Below are positions 16,587-26,236 of a stretch of DNA of 64,000 bases, one piece after another. The stretch covers positions 186,001 to 250,000 of the forward strand of contig NZ_PPTG01000014.1 in the NCBI RefSeq assembly GCF_002954245.1, read 5' to 3'. Position 1 is the stretch's first letter, and every line of letters begins with the position of its first letter. The position numbers and the translations under genes were made by a program. Under the pieces are notes generated by a model, which did no database searches, was not told the origin of the DNA, and saw only the letters and a program-made list of their open reading frames with translations. Origin of the DNA: Cryobacterium aureum. Its GTDB lineage: Bacteria > Actinomycetota > Actinomycetes > Actinomycetales > Microbacteriaceae.

Positions 16587-17743
16587 CTGAGTTGATCACG
16601 GGTATCGGCGAGCTCACCACGCACGATGACTCCGGCGAGCGGCTGCACGACGCGGCTCTGGTGATCGGCGACGGCCGCATTCTCTGGATCGGCTCGGCCG
16701 CACTGGCGCCCTCGGCCGATCACCAAACGGATGTCGGTGGCCGCGCCGTTCTGCCCGGCTGGGTCGACACGCACACCCATCTCGTGTTCGGCGGGGACCG
16801 TTCGGCCGAGTTCGAAGCGCGCATGGCTGGCCAGGCCTATGCCGCCGGCGGCATCAACACCACCGTCGCCGCGACGCGTGTTGCGAGCGAAGCCGAGCTC
16901 CTGGCCACGGCGCACGGCCTGCGCCACGAAGCCGAAGCCCAGGGCACCACCTTTCTCGAAACGAAGACCGGGTACGGGCTCGATGTTGAAAGTGAGGCTC
17001 GTTCGGCGCGGGCGGCCGCGCAGATTGCCGATGTCGTGACCTTTCTCGGTGCCCACATCGTGCCGGGCGGCCTGGATCGTCGGGACTACCTCGACCTCGT
17101 GACCGGGCCGATGCTCACGGCTGTGCTTCCCTACGTGCAGTTCATTGATGCGTTTTGCGAGCAGGGGGCCTTCGATGTCGAGGAAACCCGCGAGGTATTG
17201 CTGGCCGGCCGTGCCGCCGGTTTGGGATTGCGGGTGCATGGTAATCAGCTGGGTTTCAGCGGTGGTGTGCGCCTCGCCGCCGAGCTGGGCGCTCACAGTG
17301 TCGACCACTGCAACTATCTGGAGCCGGCCGATATCGACGCGCTGGCGGCATCCACCACGGTCGCTACCCTGCTGCCGGCCTGCGATCTGTCGACCCGACA
17401 GCCGTTTCCACCGGCGCGCCGTCTGCTCGACGCCGGCGCGAGCATCGCCCTGGCGACCAACTGCAATCCCGGCACCTCGTACACGACGTCGATGCCGTTC
17501 TGTGTGGCGACCGCCGTGCTGCAAATGGGTCTGACCGTCAGCGAAGCCGTCTGGGCGGCAACCCGCGGGGCAGCCCGGTCGCTCGGCCGCGACCAGGGAG
17601 CGGATGCCGTCGGCTCCCTGCAGGTCGGCGGCCGTGCCGACCTGCAAGTGCTGAATGCCCCGTCGATTTCACACCTGGCCTACCGCCCCGGAGTGCCGTT
17701 GACCGCTTCGGTCTGGCGTCAGGGCGTACGCGCTGGCTCCTGA
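16583..17743 (+). CDS. hutI: Imidazolonepropionase
   Basis: 386 residues. Opens the ring of imidazolone-5-propionate to give N-formimino-L-glutamate, the step between HutU and HutF. Metal site VDTHTHLVFGGDRSAEFEAR, then THFLETKTGYGL-like FLETKTGYGLDVE, VHGNQLG, VDHCNYL and ALATNCNPGTS, all standard for the family. Start overlaps the hutF stop (ATGA). TAGGCT ends six bases before the ATG, so a weak internal leaderless promoter is possible. Last gene of the iclR-hutU-M20-hutF-hutI operon. Confidence 0.95.
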   Translation: MTELITGIGELTTHDDSGERLHDAALVIGDGRILWIGSAALAPSADHQTDVGGRAVLPGWVDTHTHLVFGGDRSAEFEARMAGQAYAAGGINTTVAATRVASEAELLATAHGLRHEAEAQGTTFLETKTGYGLDVESEARSARAAAQIADVVTFLGAHIVPGGLDRRDYLDLVTGPMLTAVLPYVQFIDAFCEQGAFDVEETREVLLAGRAAGLGLRVHGNQLGFSGGVRLAAELGAHSVDHCNYLEPADIDALAASTTVATLLPACDLSTRQPFPPARRLLDAGASIALATNCNPGTSYTTSMPFCVATAVLQMGLTVSEAVWAATRGAARSLGRDQGADAVGSLQVGGRADLQVLNAPSISHLAYRPGVPLTASVWRQGVRAGS

Positions 17744-17768
17744 TCGGGAAGCGAGAGTAAGGACGAAC

Positions 17769-17780
17769 TACGCTGGGGGG
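17769..17780 (+). promoter_or_regulatory. Leaderless-type promoter of the oligopeptidase gene
   Basis: TACGCT at 17769-17774 is followed by six G residues and the ATG at 17781. The -10-to-ATG distance fits a leaderless mRNA; the G run could instead act as a ribosome-binding site very close to the start. Confidence 0.4.
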
Positions 17781-19910
17781 ATGACCTCTGGCCCGATCAC
17801 ACCTCCCGTCGCAGCTCCCGTCGCAGCCAAGAAGCCGCAGCATCGCGAACACCACAACGACGTCTATATCGACGACTACGAGTGGCTGCGCGACAAGGAC
17901 AGCCCAGAGGTCATCGCCCACCTCCAGGCCGAGAACAGCTACACCGAAGCTCGCACCATCAATCAGGGGCCGCTCCGGCAGCAGATCTTCGACGAGATCA
18001 AGAACCGCACTCAGGAGACCGACCTGAGCGTTCCGGTGCGTCGCGGCGACTTCTGGTACTACACCCGCACCGTGGAGGGCCAGGAATACGGCATCCACTG
18101 TCGGGCACCGATCAGCGGCCCCGATGACTGGGCCGCGCCGATACTCGGTGACGCCCACCAGAGCGTGCCCGGCGAGCAAATTCTGCTCGATGACAACGTC
18201 GAAGCCGACGGCCACGAATTCTTCTCGCTCGGCAGCTTCGACCTGAGCGACGACGGCACCCAATTGTTGTACGCCGTCGACGTCGAGGGCGACGAACGCT
18301 ACACGATTCGGGTGCGCACCATCGCGACCGGTGAGAACCTCACGGACACGATCGAAAACACCAGCGCCGGCGCCCTGTTCGACCCGAGCGGACGCTACCT
18401 GTTCTACACCACCGTCGACGATGCCTGGCGCCCCGACACCGTGTGGCGGCACGAAATCGGCGCAGCACGAGACACTGATACCAGTATCTTTCACGAACCC
18501 GACGAACGATTCTGGGTGGGCGTCGGCATCACGCGCAGCCGCAAGTTCCTCATGATCGAGGCCGGTTCGAGCGTCACCACCGAGTCCTGGGTGCTCGATG
18601 CGGGCAACCCGACCGGCGAGTTCTCCGTGGTCTGGCCCCGGCAGGACAACACGGAATACGACGTTGAGCACGCCGTCATCGACGGTGAAGACCGCCTGCT
18701 GATCGTCCACAACGGTGGCGGTGCGGTCAATTTCGAGCTGGTCAGCGTCGCAGCCGAAGATCCGCAGGGCGAGAAGCGGATGCTGCTGCCGCACGACCCG
18801 CAAGTTCGCCTCGAGAGCGTCGACGCCTTTGCCGACTTTCTGGTCGTGGAGTACCGCAGGGACGGCCTCACCCGGCTCGCCATCGACCGCCACGACGCGA
18901 GCGGGCTGACCGAACTGGACTTCGACGAGCCCCTGTTCGCCGTCGGTTCGGCCGGCAACCCGGAGTGGACCCAACCCACCCTGCGGTTCGGTTTCACGAG
19001 CTTCGTCACCCCGTCGACGGTCTATGACCTCGTCGTTGCAACGGGCGAGCGACGCCTGCTCAAGCAGCAGCGCGTGCTCGGCGGCTACGACCCCGCGCTC
19101 TATGAACAGCGCCGGGAGTGGTCCACCGCCGACGACGGCACCCGGGTGCCGATCTCGCTGGTCTACCGCCGCGACCTCGTCACGCCCGGCACCCCGGCCC
19201 CGACTCTGCTCTACGGCTACGGATCGTACGAGCACAGCATCGACCCCGGATTCGGCATCGCCCGGCTCAGTCTGCTCGACCGCGGCATGATCTTCGCCAT
19301 CGCGCACGTGCGCGGCGGCGGGGAGCTCGGCCGTACCTGGTACGAAAACGGCAAGACGACCACCAAGCGCAACACCTTTACCGACTTCGTGACTTGCGCC
19401 CGTCACCTCATCGACGCGGGTTTCACCAGCCCGGCCCAGCTGGTGGCCGAGGGAGGCAGCGCCGGCGGACTGCTCATGGGCGCCGTCGCAAACCTCGCGC
19501 CCGAGCTCTTCTCCGGCATTCTCGCCGAGGTTCCGTTCGTCGACGCGCTCACCTCGATCCTCGACCCGTCGCTGCCTCTGACCGTGATCGAGTGGGATGA
19601 ATGGGGCGATCCCCTGCACGACGCCGACGTGTACGCGTACATGAAGTCGTACTCCCCCGTCGAGAACGTGCGGGCCGTCGCCTACCCGGCGATTCTGGCC
19701 GTGACCAGCCTGAACGACACCCGGGTGCTCTACGTCGAGCCGGCAAAATGGGTGGCCAAGCTACGCGAAGTGGGTGCGGATGCCCTGCTCAAGACCGAAA
19801 TGTCGGCCGGTCACGGCGGCGTTTCCGGTCGGTACAGTGCCTGGCACGAGCGCGCGTTCAACTACGCCTGGGTGCTCGATGCCGCCGGCCTGAATGCCTC
19901 CGTCGAATGA
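17781..19910 (+). CDS. ptrB: S9 family serine oligopeptidase (oligopeptidase B type)
   Basis: 709 residues: an N-terminal seven-bladed propeller (begins HNDVYIDDYEWLRDKDSPEVIAHLQAEN, the oligopeptidase B signature) and a C-terminal alpha/beta-hydrolase. The catalytic triad is visible: Ser560 in EGGSAGG, Asp646 in SLNDTRV and His678 in SAGHGG. AHVRGGGELGRTWYENGK is also diagnostic. Oligopeptidase B cleaves short peptides after Arg/Lys in the cytoplasm. It is a separate unit after hutI (37 bases) and ends at a hairpin terminator. Confidence 0.93.
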   Translation: MTSGPITPPVAAPVAAKKPQHREHHNDVYIDDYEWLRDKDSPEVIAHLQAENSYTEARTINQGPLRQQIFDEIKNRTQETDLSVPVRRGDFWYYTRTVEGQEYGIHCRAPISGPDDWAAPILGDAHQSVPGEQILLDDNVEADGHEFFSLGSFDLSDDGTQLLYAVDVEGDERYTIRVRTIATGENLTDTIENTSAGALFDPSGRYLFYTTVDDAWRPDTVWRHEIGAARDTDTSIFHEPDERFWVGVGITRSRKFLMIEAGSSVTTESWVLDAGNPTGEFSVVWPRQDNTEYDVEHAVIDGEDRLLIVHNGGGAVNFELVSVAAEDPQGEKRMLLPHDPQVRLESVDAFADFLVVEYRRDGLTRLAIDRHDASGLTELDFDEPLFAVGSAGNPEWTQPTLRFGFTSFVTPSTVYDLVVATGERRLLKQQRVLGGYDPALYEQRREWSTADDGTRVPISLVYRRDLVTPGTPAPTLLYGYGSYEHSIDPGFGIARLSLLDRGMIFAIAHVRGGGELGRTWYENGKTTTKRNTFTDFVTCARHLIDAGFTSPAQLVAEGGSAGGLLMGAVANLAPELFSGILAEVPFVDALTSILDPSLPLTVIEWDEWGDPLHDADVYAYMKSYSPVENVRAVAYPAILAVTSLNDTRVLYVEPAKWVAKLREVGADALLKTEMSAGHGGVSGRYSAWHERAFNYAWVLDAAGLNASVE

Positions 19911-19939
19911 ACCGGCGCTTATTTCGTGGTGAGGGGTCG

Positions 19940-19966
19940 CCGAGGAAGGCTGCCCTCGGACTTTTT
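19940..19966 (+). terminator. Intrinsic terminator after the oligopeptidase gene
   Basis: CCGAGG (19940-19945) pairs with CCTCGG (19954-19959) around an eight-base loop, followed by ACTTTTTC. It lies 30 bases after the stop codon at 19910 and is one of the few U-tailed terminators in the window. Confidence 0.6.
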
Positions 19967-20116
19967 CAGTAGTCCAGTGCGCGGTGTTTCGCTACCTCGT
20001 AAATCCAACGAATTCAACTCGGAGAATGACACCACTCAGGGGGACGCGGCACTCGCCGTGAGCCTGCTAGCGTGCGAAGACTGGTTGAAAATCGTTTAGG
20101 AGCAGGGGTATCGACA

Positions 20117-20884
20117 GTGCTCGAAGGAAGAGATTATGCCGAGGCGGCGAATCCAGCGACGGAGCAGGATCGGCTTCGAGAACTCTCCCGCCATCCCGAA
20201 TTACAGCCTCTGATCGCGGCCAACCCGAGCACGTATCCAGCTCTTCGCGACTGGATTGGCACGCAAGGCCAAGTTGCACCAATCCGGACAGACAGTGAAT
20301 CTCTCAGCGTCACACCGGCTGAAGACTTCAGCAGAGTGTCACCGCCCGGTAGATACGACGGATTAGCGATCAGCGCTCTGATCGCAGCCATTATCGTCCC
20401 TCCGGTCGGAGTTATTCTCGGAGCCGTGGCGCGATCGCGACATCGATCTAAGCTTGCGACGACGTCAATAGCACTCGGGGCAGTTTTCACGCTCACACTT
20501 TCAAGCACCATTGTTGGAGGGGCGTTGCTGATCGGAAAGCTTCAGCACGATGCACAAGTGATGGCATTTTGCGTCGCGTCAGCGGACAATCTTCTGATCG
20601 GAAACGACGGGTGGACGGACCCCTTCCGAGAAGTGTCTGAATCCGATCGACCAGCTTTCATCAACGCGAATCGGGCCGAGATTGAAACGTGGAAGAGCGA
20701 TTTCGATGCACTTGCCCGCGCGGTACCCGAGAGGGACGCTGAGGGCCTTGCCGATACCATGTATGGCGCCAGCCTGGCGCTTTCAGACATCCTTGGCAGC
20801 GCTGCGACCGAGGGCGATCTTTGGCAGAATCTCGAAGAGGGTCTAGGCAACTCCACCGGATGGCGTACTCGGAATTGCGCGTAG
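20117..20884 (+). CDS. vLRR domain plus DUF4190-like membrane protein
   Basis: 255 residues. Residues about 5-45 (AANPATEQDRLRELSRHPELQPLIAANPSTYPALRDWI) match the short variant leucine-rich-repeat domain common in Microbacteriaceae. Then comes a DUF4190-like pair of membrane helices (LAISALIAAIIVPPVGVILGAVARSRHRS, then ALGAVFTLTLSSTIVGGALLIG), followed by an extracellular part with two Cys (Cys near VMAFCVASADN and the penultimate residue). The GTG at 20117 is chosen because AGGAGCAGGGG lies upstream; a GTG at 20072 would add 15 residues. Function unknown; the layout suggests a cytoplasmic interaction module linked to an outside sensor-like domain. Confidence 0.65.
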   Translation: MLEGRDYAEAANPATEQDRLRELSRHPELQPLIAANPSTYPALRDWIGTQGQVAPIRTDSESLSVTPAEDFSRVSPPGRYDGLAISALIAAIIVPPVGVILGAVARSRHRSKLATTSIALGAVFTLTLSSTIVGGALLIGKLQHDAQVMAFCVASADNLLIGNDGWTDPFREVSESDRPAFINANRAEIETWKSDFDALARAVPERDAEGLADTMYGASLALSDILGSAATEGDLWQNLEEGLGNSTGWRTRNCA

Positions 20885-20984
20885 GGAACCTTCGCAAAGT
20901 CAAACGGTTGAGTTCACACCCAGGTACTACTCAACGTCCCATTCAAGCAGGTCAGATCACGCCCCAAGATTATGCACCGCAATT

Positions 20985-21377
20985 CTACGCCCAGAGCGTT
21001 TGGACGCCACTAATTGACCGGAACGCTTCGTCAGAGGTCACCAGGGTCAGCCCCTCGAGAATGCACTGGGCCGCGAGCATCCGGTCGAACGGATCTTTGT
21101 GCGCCCATTCCAGTTGACCGGCAGCGATCGCATGCCGACTGGTGATGGGCAGCTCGATAGCACCCAAGCGGTCCAGATATTCTGGGAACGCCAGCACGAT
21201 TGGTTCGGCATCCGAGAGTTTTCCAGCACGGTGCTTCATCGCGATTTCCCAGGGAGTGGCGGCGGAGATGAGAAGTCCATTTGCTCGATCGCTGATAACG
21301 GCAGCGACCTCCGGTTTGAGGCGGGAGGGTTCCCACACACTCCAGAGAAAGATGTGCGTGTCGAGGAGAAGCCTCAT
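20985..21377 (-). CDS. vapC: VapC-type PIN-domain toxin
   Basis: 130 residues, intact PIN domain: first acidic site LLLDTHIFLWSV (Asp6), second SAATPWEIAMKHRAGKL (Glu44), third AHKDPFDRMLAAQ, and the last strand LVTSDEAF. The LDTHxxLW / DPFDRxLxAQ pattern belongs to the subgroup usually paired with Phd/YefM-like antitoxins. PIN toxins are Mg2+-dependent RNases that cut tRNA or rRNA. ATG at 21377 overlaps the antitoxin stop (ATGA). Confidence 0.9.
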   Translation of the reverse strand: MRLLLDTHIFLWSVWEPSRLKPEVAAVISDRANGLLISAATPWEIAMKHRAGKLSDAEPIVLAFPEYLDRLGAIELPITSRHAIAAGQLEWAHKDPFDRMLAAQCILEGLTLVTSDEAFRSISGVQTLWA

Positions 21378-21607
21378 TCGCCGCTCCACAGTTTGAGTTC
21401 GTCGTCGGGCAGGGGCTCGAAGAACGAAGCGGGAACCTGCCCACCGGGAGAGAATCCCAGCTCGCGGGGAGGCGGGGCATTCAGCGCCGAGAGGCGGGCG
21501 ATCGGGTTGCCGCCACGAGCGATGATGATCTCCTCGCCGCGCTCCACGCGCGCCAGCAGCTCGGAAAGCCGGGTCTTGGCATCCTGCACATTGACGTAGT
21601 CGGTCAT
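21374..21607 (-). CDS. vapB: Phd/YefM-family antitoxin of the VapC toxin
   Basis: 77 residues: MTDYVNVQDAKTRLSELLARVERGEEIIIARGGNPIARLSAL is a clear Phd/YefM DNA-binding half, and the Pro/Asp-rich tail (PPPRELGFSPGG, EPLPDDELKLW) is the toxin-blocking segment. Such antitoxins repress their own operon with the toxin as co-repressor. The start is the ATG at 21607; the in-frame codons upstream do not fit the family. A TAAACT box lies eight bases upstream. Confidence 0.9.
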   Translation of the reverse strand: MTDYVNVQDAKTRLSELLARVERGEEIIIARGGNPIARLSALNAPPPRELGFSPGGQVPASFFEPLPDDELKLWSGE

Positions 21608-21628
21608 GTTGACCAAGTTTAGTTGACT
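21608..21628 (-). promoter_or_regulatory. Promoter/operator of the vapBC operon
   Basis: On the minus strand TAAACT (21616-21621) ends eight bases before the antitoxin ATG, and two GTCAAC direct repeats flank it 14 bases apart. This is a likely -10 box with overlapping antitoxin-binding sites. Confidence 0.4.
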
Positions 21629-21686
21629 AGCACCGGTATAGCCAGCGAGTTGAGTCAGATCTGACGCCACGTGAGAACATAGGGGA

Positions 21687-24440
21687 ATGTCGGATTCTGA
21701 GGGCACCCCGGCGAAGGCGCTCGAAGATACCCCGGCGTGGAAGCGGCTGGTGCTGCCTCCGGAAGCGCCGCGCGGGGCATCCGCTTTGCCGCGTATCGGT
21801 AATTTCGGTCAGCCTCGGCTGACCCCGAAGGGCCCGAAAGTACCGATGGGGCTGCAGTTTGAGCTGCGCGAGCAGACGCCGCGCACCAACGACCGCTGGC
21901 GCGGGCCGACAGCCAAGCCGGTGAAGGCGCTCGAGCCCGGCCACGGCGACTACCGGCTCGGTGTGCGGCCGGTCATTCAGAACCCGAATGGCAACTGGGT
22001 GCGCAGCAACGTCACCTGGAGCCACCTCACCTTTCAGCTGAACCGGTTCAACCTCGATCCAGAGCACCACCGCTGGATCTCCCAGTTCGCCGCCCTGTAC
22101 AAGGCCGTGCGCGAGGTCTACACCAGCCAGGAAACCGACTGGATCTACCTCGATAATTTCACCAGTCCGCTGCTCTGGCCTCTGCTGCGCGAGGCTGAGC
22201 AGCTCGGCATCGGCTTGGTCGGCAACAAAAAAGACGTCGCCGTGCGGGTCGGTTCGCTCGCCGAGATCAGCCTCGACGCCTCCCAACCGGATGCCGCCGG
22301 CCCGGTCACCCTGCAAGCCCGGCTGCAGATCGACGGCGCCCTGCACTCGCTCGAACCCGCCGGAATCATCGCGGGCCACGGCGTTTATAGTGTGCGGTTC
22401 GGCACCCCGACCATGTTCACGCTCGCGCCGACGGCTGGCCCGCTGAGCGAGGTGCAGCGTCACCTGGTCACCCAGGTCGAGTCGGCGAGCGTTCCTGCAG
22501 CCGACACGGCCGAGTTTCTGGGCACGGTCTACCCGGCCCTGCAGCGCCGGGTGTCGGTCACCAGCACGGATTCGTCGGTGCATTTTCCCGAGGTACTGCC
22601 CGACAACTTTGAGCGTACCGAAACGCCCCACCTCGTGATCACGACCGTCGAGACCGACCAGCGCGACTGGTTCGACCTCGGCGTGATCGTCACGGTCGGC
22701 GCGATCACCGTGCCGTTCGGGCCGCTGTTCAAGGCGCTCGCAAAGGGCCAGTCCCGCCTGAAACTGGTCGACAACAGCTACCTGTCGCTCAAGCAACCCG
22801 AGTTCGAGCAGCTGCACGCGCTCATCGACGAAGCCCGCGCGCTGCAGGAGTGGCAGACGGGCCTGCGCATCAGCCGCTACCAGGCCAGCCTGTGGAGCGA
22901 TTTCGAAGACCTCGCCGACGAGACCGTGCCGGCCGTGTCGTGGCGGGCGGCCGCCGCGGGGCTCAAAGACCTCAGCGGCGTCGACGCTATCGCGCTCCCC
23001 GATGGAGTGCACGCCACCCTCCGCCCGTACCAGCAGGAGGGTTTCGCCTGGCTCGCTTTTCTCTGGAAGCACCAGCTCGGTGGGGTGCTCGCCGACGATA
23101 TGGGGCTCGGCAAGACGCTGCAGACGCTCGCGATGCTGGTGCACGCACGCGGGTCAGGGCCGTTTCTGGTCGTGGCACCGACATCCGTTGTCATGAACTG
23201 GCGCAGCGAGTCGACTCGGTTCACTCCGGGGCTGCGCGTGCGCACGCTTACCGCGACCGAGGCGAAGAGTCGCACCCTGATAGCGGATGCCGCTGCCGAC
23301 GTTGATGTGCTCGTCACCTCCTACGCCCTGTTCCGTCTCGATTTCGACGCATACCAGGCGGTTTCCTGGGCCGGACTCGTTCTCGACGAGGCGCAGTTCG
23401 TGAAGAACCGCACGAGCCGAGCGTATGCCTGCGCGAAGGAACTGAACACACCGTTCAAACTGGCGATCACGGGCACACCACTCGAGAACAATCTGATGGA
23501 CCTGTGGTCGCTGTTCAGCATTGTGGCTCCTGGCTTGTTCGCGTCGTCGCGTAAGTTCACCGAGGAGTACGTGCGGCCGGTGACGCGTGGGCCAGTGACG
23601 CGTGGGCCAGTAACGATTGGGCCAGTGACGATTGGATCTGGCCCGGAGCGACTGGCGAAGCTGCGCCGACGCATCCGCCCGCTGATTTTGCGCCGTACCA
23701 AGGAGGTCGTGGCCCGCGATCTGCCACCGAAGCAGGAACAGGAGCTGCAGATCGCGCTGAATCCGGCGCACCAGAAGCTCTACGACACGTTTCTGCAGCG
23801 CGAAAGGCAGAAACTGTACGGGCTGATCGAGGAGCTCGACAAAAACCGCTTCATCATTTTTCGCTCGCTCACCCTGCTGCGGCTGCTCAGTCTCGACGCT
23901 TCGCTGGTCGATAAGAAGTATGCCGGCGTGCGCTCGAGCAAGCTTGACGCCCTGTTCGAGCAGCTCGACGACGTCATTGCCGAGGGGCACAAGGCTCTCA
24001 TTTTTAGCCAGTTCACCTCGTTTCTGAAGCTCGCCGCCGCCCGGCTCGATGCACTGGGTGTTCCGTACTGCTACCTCGACGGGTCGACGCTGCGCCGCAG
24101 TGAGGTGATCGACCGGTTCAAGAGCGGGGCCGCGCCGGTGTTTCTGATCAGCCTCAAGGCCGGCGGCTTCGGCCTCAACCTCACCGAAGCCGACTACGTC
24201 TTTCTGCTCGACCCGTGGTGGAACCCACAGACCGAAGCGCAGGCCATCGACCGCACCCACCGCATCGGCCAGACCCGCAACGTGATGGTGTACCGGCTGG
24301 TCGCCACCGGCACCATCGAGGAAAAGGTGGTGGAGCTGGCGAAGCAGAAGTCCCAGCTGTTCACCGCGGTGCTCGACGACGATGCCATGTTCAGCACCGC
24401 GCTCACCGCCGACGACATTCGCGGCCTGCTCGAGCCCTGA
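21687..24440 (+). CDS. SNF2/SWI2-type DNA helicase (no N-terminal SWIM domain)
   Basis: 917 residues. A SNF2 helicase-associated region (residues about 100-440) precedes the two RecA-like lobes: GFAWLAFLWKHQLGGVLADDMGLGKTLQ (Walker A Lys476), the Walker B DEAQ at 567-570, ITGTPLENNLMDLWSLF, and in lobe 2 KALIFSQFTSFLKL, YLDGSTLRRSEVIDRF, LKAGGFGLNLTEADYVFLLDPWWNPQTEAQAIDRTHRIGQ. Related actinobacterial proteins are usually over 1000 residues and start with a SWIM zinc finger; here a stop codon lies upstream of the ATG and there is no Cys/His cluster, so this one lacks it. These ATPases move on double-stranded DNA; the cellular role is not established. A four-unit PVTxG repeat lies at residues 631-650. 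Confidence 0.9.
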   Translation: MSDSEGTPAKALEDTPAWKRLVLPPEAPRGASALPRIGNFGQPRLTPKGPKVPMGLQFELREQTPRTNDRWRGPTAKPVKALEPGHGDYRLGVRPVIQNPNGNWVRSNVTWSHLTFQLNRFNLDPEHHRWISQFAALYKAVREVYTSQETDWIYLDNFTSPLLWPLLREAEQLGIGLVGNKKDVAVRVGSLAEISLDASQPDAAGPVTLQARLQIDGALHSLEPAGIIAGHGVYSVRFGTPTMFTLAPTAGPLSEVQRHLVTQVESASVPAADTAEFLGTVYPALQRRVSVTSTDSSVHFPEVLPDNFERTETPHLVITTVETDQRDWFDLGVIVTVGAITVPFGPLFKALAKGQSRLKLVDNSYLSLKQPEFEQLHALIDEARALQEWQTGLRISRYQASLWSDFEDLADETVPAVSWRAAAAGLKDLSGVDAIALPDGVHATLRPYQQEGFAWLAFLWKHQLGGVLADDMGLGKTLQTLAMLVHARGSGPFLVVAPTSVVMNWRSESTRFTPGLRVRTLTATEAKSRTLIADAAADVDVLVTSYALFRLDFDAYQAVSWAGLVLDEAQFVKNRTSRAYACAKELNTPFKLAITGTPLENNLMDLWSLFSIVAPGLFASSRKFTEEYVRPVTRGPVTRGPVTIGPVTIGSGPERLAKLRRRIRPLILRRTKEVVARDLPPKQEQELQIALNPAHQKLYDTFLQRERQKLYGLIEELDKNRFIIFRSLTLLRLLSLDASLVDKKYAGVRSSKLDALFEQLDDVIAEGHKALIFSQFTSFLKLAAARLDALGVPYCYLDGSTLRRSEVIDRFKSGAAPVFLISLKAGGFGLNLTEADYVFLLDPWWNPQTEAQAIDRTHRIGQTRNVMVYRLVATGTIEEKVVELAKQKSQLFTAVLDDDAMFSTALTADDIRGLLEP
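23577..23636 (+). repeat. Four tandem 15-bp units inside the helicase gene
   Basis: Units at 23577, 23592, 23607 and 23622 encode PVTRG, PVTRG, PVTIG, PVTIG. They stay in frame and sit in the loop before RLAKLRRRIRPLILRRTK, a place where this family tolerates length change. Confidence 0.9.
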
Positions 24441-25462
<1,022 letters not shown>

Positions 25463-25466
<4 letters not shown>

Positions 25467-26236
25467 CTGAACATGATCCCATTCTTCTGTTCGACGTCGA
25501 CATGATCGCGCAGATAGCCGGCGAATCCGGCCGGGGTGCGTCCCTCCCGCCGGCCCGAGGTCAGCACGGGAATCAGCGCTGTGCGGGCCTCAACCACCGC
25601 CAGACTGCGTAGCGCGGCAACCAGCAGTACGTCTTCATCTCGGTCGACCGGCGCAAATTCGCCGGCGGCGAGGTAGCGATCAGCCCGCACGCCCAGGTTG
25701 GCACCGTGAACGTGCGGATGTCCTTCGGCGATCAGGTGCTGCGCCTCCCAGCGCAGCAGCTCGTGAGCGGCCAGATCGTCGTCGGGCTGCACAGTTCCGA
25801 GCACGAGCTCGGCCCCGTTACGGGCCAGGGCCAGCTGCGTTACCAGCCAGTTGGGGGGCACGGCCGAGTCTGCATCCGTCGTCGCGATCCAGATCTGTGC
25901 AGCGGATGCCGCGCCATCCGTTTGTGAATGCCACAGCCGTCTCAGCGCGTGCCGAATACCGTCACGGCGGGCTACGCCGACGGCTCCCGCCTCAATCTCG
26001 TGGCGGCAAAAAGAGGTCCAGTGTGCGGCAACGCGCGCGGACAGATCGATGCACTGGTCGAGCACCAGATGCACGAATACTTGCGGTCGCTCCGAAACCG
26101 GCACGACACTCAGCGCGTCGATTGCCGCAGACAGCGCGGTCAAGCAGCGCGGCAGCAGCACCTGTTCGTTGCGCACGGGAACGACGATCACCACGTCTGT
26201 GATCGGCACAGCGCCGATGTGCGCGAGCCCGGTCAC
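25463..26236 (-). CDS. GT2-family glycosyltransferase
   Basis: 257 residues. TDVVIVVPVRNEQVLLPRCLTAL is the nucleotide-sugar binding start of family 2 transferases, and the metal-binding acidic motif is in WIATTDADSAVPPNWL; DRDEDVLLVAAL is the later acidic motif. No membrane helices, so it is probably cytosolic. The GTG start at 26236 overlaps the stop of the PIG-L fusion gene (GTGA), and its own stop overlaps the reductase start. It is the kind of enzyme that pairs with a PIG-L deacetylase and a methyltransferase in making a modified small glycoside or a sugar-bearing surface compound, but donor and acceptor are unknown. Confidence 0.8.
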
